Positions 56,496-64,000 of a stretch of 64,000 nucleotides of DNA are shown one piece after another. The stretch lies in contig NZ_RCHV01000002.1 of NCBI RefSeq assembly GCF_003665095.1, forward strand, positions 3,160,001 through 3,224,000, given 5' to 3'. This DNA is from Streptomyces sp. Z26 (lineage in GTDB: Bacteria; Actinomycetota; Actinomycetes; Streptomycetales; Streptomycetaceae). The position numbers and the translations under genes are program-made. Position 1 is the stretch's first letter, and each line of letters starts with the position of its first letter. The notes under the pieces were generated by a model. That model was not told the DNA's origin. It did no database searches and worked only from the letters and a program-made list of their open reading frames with translations.

Positions 56496-57257
56496 TCACT
56501 CGTCCTCGGCGAGCGTGACCTCCACACCGCCCACGAACCCGGCCGACAGGTTGTAGATGAACGCACCCAGCGTCGCCAGCGCGGTGGCCAGCACCACGTC
56601 GATCAGCGCGACGACGGAGGTGAACAGCAGCACCCGCGGCAGCGACAGGAACGTCTCCAGGTCGAAGCCGCCGCCCTCGTCCGACGACGTCGCCTCGCTG
56701 ATCGTGTCGCCCAGCGCGGAGAAGACGCCCATCGCGTCCATCACCATCCACAGCACCGCGGCCGCCACGACGGTGCACACGCCCAGCGCGATCGACAGCA
56801 GGAAGCTGACCTTCATCACCGACCACGGGTCGGCCTTCGCCACCCGCAGCCGCGCCTTGCGGGTGCGCGGCACCGTACGGGCGCCCGTACGGGGGACGCG
56901 GCGGGCCGCGTTCCCCAGGCCGAGGCCCATCGTCCCGCCGCCGCCACCCGTGCCCGTACCCGAGCTGGTGGCGGCGGTGGCGCCCGCCGGGGCGCCCATC
57001 ACGCCGCTGTCCGCGCCGCCTTGGCCCGCGCCGCGCTGACCCGCGCCACCCGCCGCCGCCTGTCCGGCGTCGGCGGGCTGGGGCGACGGGTACGCGCGGG
57101 GCGGATGGTGCGGCTGGTGCCCGTGCGGCGGTCCGGCCGGAGGCTGCGGGCCCGGCGGCTGCGCCGCGGGCTGTGCCGGAGGCTGCGGCCCGGCCTGGGC
57201 CTGCTGTGCCTGCGGCGGCTGTGGCTGTGCCTGCTGCCGGGGCTGGGCACCACTCAC
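56496..57257 (-). CDS. DUF3566 family membrane protein
   Basis: A 253-residue protein with a long Gln/Pro/Gly-rich N-terminus (about 120 residues) and a C-terminal DUF3566 domain. The domain has ARLRVAKADPWSVMKVSFLLSIALGVCTVVAAAVLWMVMDAMGVF and a second helix pair with VLLFTSVVALIDVVLATALATLGAFIYNLSAGFVGGVEVTL. The equivalent mycobacterial gene is also just after gyrA. GTG 57257 is 3 bases after the gyrA stop, so the two share a transcript. Function unknown. Confidence 0.9.
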   Translation of the reverse strand: MSGAQPRQQAQPQPPQAQQAQAGPQPPAQPAAQPPGPQPPAGPPHGHQPHHPPRAYPSPQPADAGQAAAGGAGQRGAGQGGADSGVMGAPAGATAATSSGTGTGGGGGTMGLGLGNAARRVPRTGARTVPRTRKARLRVAKADPWSVMKVSFLLSIALGVCTVVAAAVLWMVMDAMGVFSALGDTISEATSSDEGGGFDLETFLSLPRVLLFTSVVALIDVVLATALATLGAFIYNLSAGFVGGVEVTLAEDE

Positions 57258-57260
57258 GCC

Positions 57261-59900
<2,640 letters not shown>

Positions 59901-59961
59901 CGCTGGTCAAAATCCTTGTCTGTGCTGCTGCGCCGCTGCCGTCGTGGGGGGAGGTGCCGGC

Positions 59962-62444
<2,483 letters not shown>

Positions 62445-63065
62445 TCAGCCGTACGTGTCACCCGGACCCGTACTGCCCGGCGCGCGCAACCGCCCGTACC
62501 CGCGGGCGGGGGCCTCCGGGCCGCGGACCTTCAGCATGCGGACCGTGCCCTGGCCCAGCTCCTCGTTCAGCCGGGCCACCAACCGCGGCGCCAGCAGGCG
62601 CAGTTGCGTCGCCCACGCCGACGAGTCGCAGCGGACCAGCAGGCTCCGCTCCTCCTCGTCGTACCGCTGCGGCTCGCAGTGCTGCGCCACCTCCGGGCCC
62701 ACCAGCTCCGGCCAGCGGCCCATCACGCCGCCGACCGCGGCCGGGGCCTCCCAGCCGCGTTCCGTGATCAGCCTGCTCACCGCCGCGCCCAGCGGCAGCG
62801 GGTCCCGCCCGTCCCGGCCGGAGCCCGAACGCAGCCCCGTACGGCGCGCCTGCTTCTTCTGCCGCGCCGCGTCGCCGCGCTCGCGCGCCCGCTCCTTCGC
62901 CGCGCGGAGCGCGACGCGCGCCAGGTCGACGCCGGACGGCTCGGGCACGGGCGGCTGGGGCGCGGGCGACTCAGGTCCGGACGACTCCGCCGGGCCGCCG
63001 GACGCGGGCGTACCGGACGCGGGCGCTCCGGCGCCGGGCTCCTCGGGACCGCCCGCCTCACTCAT
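62445..63065 (-). CDS. dciA: DciA (DUF721) replicative helicase loader
   Basis: A 206-residue DUF721 protein; DciA loads and activates DnaB helicase at origins and forks in bacteria without DnaC or DnaI. The N-terminal 45 residues are Gly/Pro/Ser-rich, then a basic helix ([32 protein letters not shown]). The DUF721 core is [80 protein letters not shown] 63065 overlaps the recF stop by eight bases, the expected recF-dciA-gyrB order of actinobacteria. Confidence 0.93.
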   Translation of the reverse strand: MSEAGGPEEPGAGAPASGTPASGGPAESSGPESPAPQPPVPEPSGVDLARVALRAAKERARERGDAARQKKQARRTGLRSGSGRDGRDPLPLGAAVSRLITERGWEAPAAVGGVMGRWPELVGPEVAQHCEPQRYDEEERSLLVRCDSSAWATQLRLLAPRLVARLNEELGQGTVRMLKVRGPEAPARGYGRLRAPGSTGPGDTYG

Positions 63066-64000
63066 CGCGGGACACCTCGCCCGCCGCCACCGCGTACCGC
63101 GTGCCCGCCAGCGGCTCCGGCACGTCCGCCGCCACCGCCGCCGTCACCAGCACCTGCTCACCCGCCGCCACCAGCTCCGCCAACCGCTCCCGACGCTGCA
63201 CGTCCAGCTCCGCGAACACGTCGTCCAGGACCAGCACCGGCTCGTTGCCCTCGGCCTTCAGCAGCTCGTACGACGCCAGCCGCAGGGCCAGCGCCAGCGA
63301 CCAGGACTCGCCGTGGCTCGCGTACCCCTTCGCGGGCAACTGCCCCAGCCGCAGCAGCAGATCGTCCCGGTGCGGGCCGACGAGCGTGACGCCCCGCTCC
63401 AGCTCCTGTCCGCGCGCCTCCGCCAGCGCCGCCAGCAGCCGCTCGTACAGCTCCTCGCGCGAACCGGCCTCCACCGGGCAGCGGTACTCCAGCGCCACCG
63501 GCCCGCCGCCGGGCGCCAGCTGCTCGTACGCCTTGTCCGCCAGCGGCTGGAGCGCGGCGACCAGCGCGAAGCGCTGCGCCAGCAACTCCGCGCCCGCGCG
63601 CGCCAGATGCTGGTCCCACACGTCGAGCGTCGCCAGCTCGGCGCCGCCCCCGGCGGAGGCGCCGCCGTCCGCGGCGGCCGCGCGGCGACCCGACCGGCGG
63701 CGGGACGTCGACGCCGAACGCAGCAGCGTGTTCCGCTGCTTGAGCACCCGGTCGTAGTCCGCGCGCACTCCCGCCATGCGCGGCGCGCGCGCCGTCACCA
63801 GCTCGTCGAGGAACCGGCGGCGCTCCCCCGGGTCGCCCTTCACCAGGCTCAGGTCCTCCGGCGCGAACAGCACCGTCCGTACGATCCCCAGCACGTCCCG
63901 CGGCCGCACCTGGGCGGAACGGTTCACCCGCGCCCGGTTCGCCCGCCCCGGGTTCAGCTCCAGCTCGATCAGCTGCTGCCGGTCGCCCTGCCGGACCGTC
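63058..64000 (-). CDS. recF: RecF recombination and repair protein (5' truncated by window edge)
   Basis: The C-terminal 313 codons of RecF, the ABC-like ATPase that helps load RecA at gaps. Visible are [24 protein letters not shown], then coiled-coil arms, [14 protein letters not shown], the signature [21 protein letters not shown] and the Walker [23 protein letters not shown]. The Walker A is beyond the edge. About 25 residues of Ser/Arg/Gly-rich sequence ([22 protein letters not shown]) interrupt the middle, unlike most RecF proteins. dnaN and oriC should follow to the right. Confidence 0.95.
   Translation of the reverse strand, partial: TVRQGDRQQLIELELNPGRANRARVNRSAQVRPRDVLGIVRTVLFAPEDLSLVKGDPGERRRFLDELVTARAPRMAGVRADYDRVLKQRNTLLRSASTSRRRSGRRAAAADGGASAGGGAELATLDVWDQHLARAGAELLAQRFALVAALQPLADKAYEQLAPGGGPVALEYRCPVEAGSREELYERLLAALAEARGQELERGVTLVGPHRDDLLLRLGQLPAKGYASHGESWSLALALRLASYELLKAEGNEPVLVLDDVFAELDVQRRERLAELVAAGEQVLVTAAVAADVPEPLAGTRYAVAAGEVSRDE

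Overview
The window is chromosomal DNA of a Streptomyces or close relative. Base composition is very high GC, the third codon position is almost always G or C, and GTG starts and start-stop overlaps (ATGA, GTGA) are common. The gene order is the core order next to the replication origin: recF, dciA (DUF721), gyrB, gyrA, a DUF3566 membrane protein and tRNA-Ile at the right end, then the fhaA-fhaB-pstP-rodA-pbpA-pknB cluster, two class E sortases, pabA and crgA. oriC should lie just beyond the right edge, past recF. I see no transposase, integrase, prophage gene or CRISPR array.

Layout from left to right. 1-4964: end of a mobA-like gene and a bkd/pdh-type 2-oxoacid dehydrogenase operon (E1alpha, E1beta, E2), divergent from an Lrp/AsnC regulator. 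5141-8805: secreted beta-propeller-like protein, orphan dhaL, DUF4097 lipoprotein and a frameshifted prenyltransferase-like gene. 8990-13302: azlCD with a divergent XRE-cupin regulator, a Cys-cluster/pentapeptide protein, an alpha/beta hydrolase and a GNAT acetyltransferase. 13439-23565: a phenylacetate catabolism region (TetR regulator, paaN, paaABCDE) interrupted by a SpoU/TrmH methyltransferase and an HTTM-DUF5819 membrane pair. 23749-28301: rhodanese, J-domain protein, DUF2252 protein, and a HxlR regulator divergent from an azoreductase. 28469-28552: tRNA-Leu(CAG). 28929-36968: one co-directional cluster for cell-wall elongation and its Ser/Thr phosphorylation control. 37096-44636: sortases, pabA, small membrane proteins, crgA, rhomboid protease, cyclophilin and a DUF5324-like protein. 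45014-51954: FN3 lipoprotein, amidohydrolase, SDR/LysR pair, orphan sensor kinase and a secreted peptidase. 52052-56402: tRNA-Ala, an XRE/Ser-Thr kinase pair, a large secreted membrane-anchored protein, a DLW-39 peptide and tRNA-Ile. 56496-64000: DUF3566, gyrA, gyrB, dciA and partial recF.

Two regulatory patterns stand out. A 14-bp TetR-type operator, ACCGAACGATCGGT, lies upstream of paaA. Its exact reverse complement lies upstream of paaN, next to the tetR gene. A 13/14 match sits between the 2-oxoacid dehydrogenase operon and its Lrp regulator, which suggests linked control of phenylacetate and branched-chain acid catabolism. Second, four DnaA-box sequences (two perfect TTATCCACA, one perfect TTGTCCACA, one variant) cluster in the convergent gap between crgA and the rhomboid gene. 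No promoter is expected there, so a role in DnaA titration or replication control is more likely.

Most genes are recognisable core or common Streptomyces genes. The least understood parts are the HTTM-DUF5819 pair, the XRE plus tail-anchored kinase pair with its convergent overlapping neighbour, and the sortase with a disordered N-terminal extension of about 330 residues.
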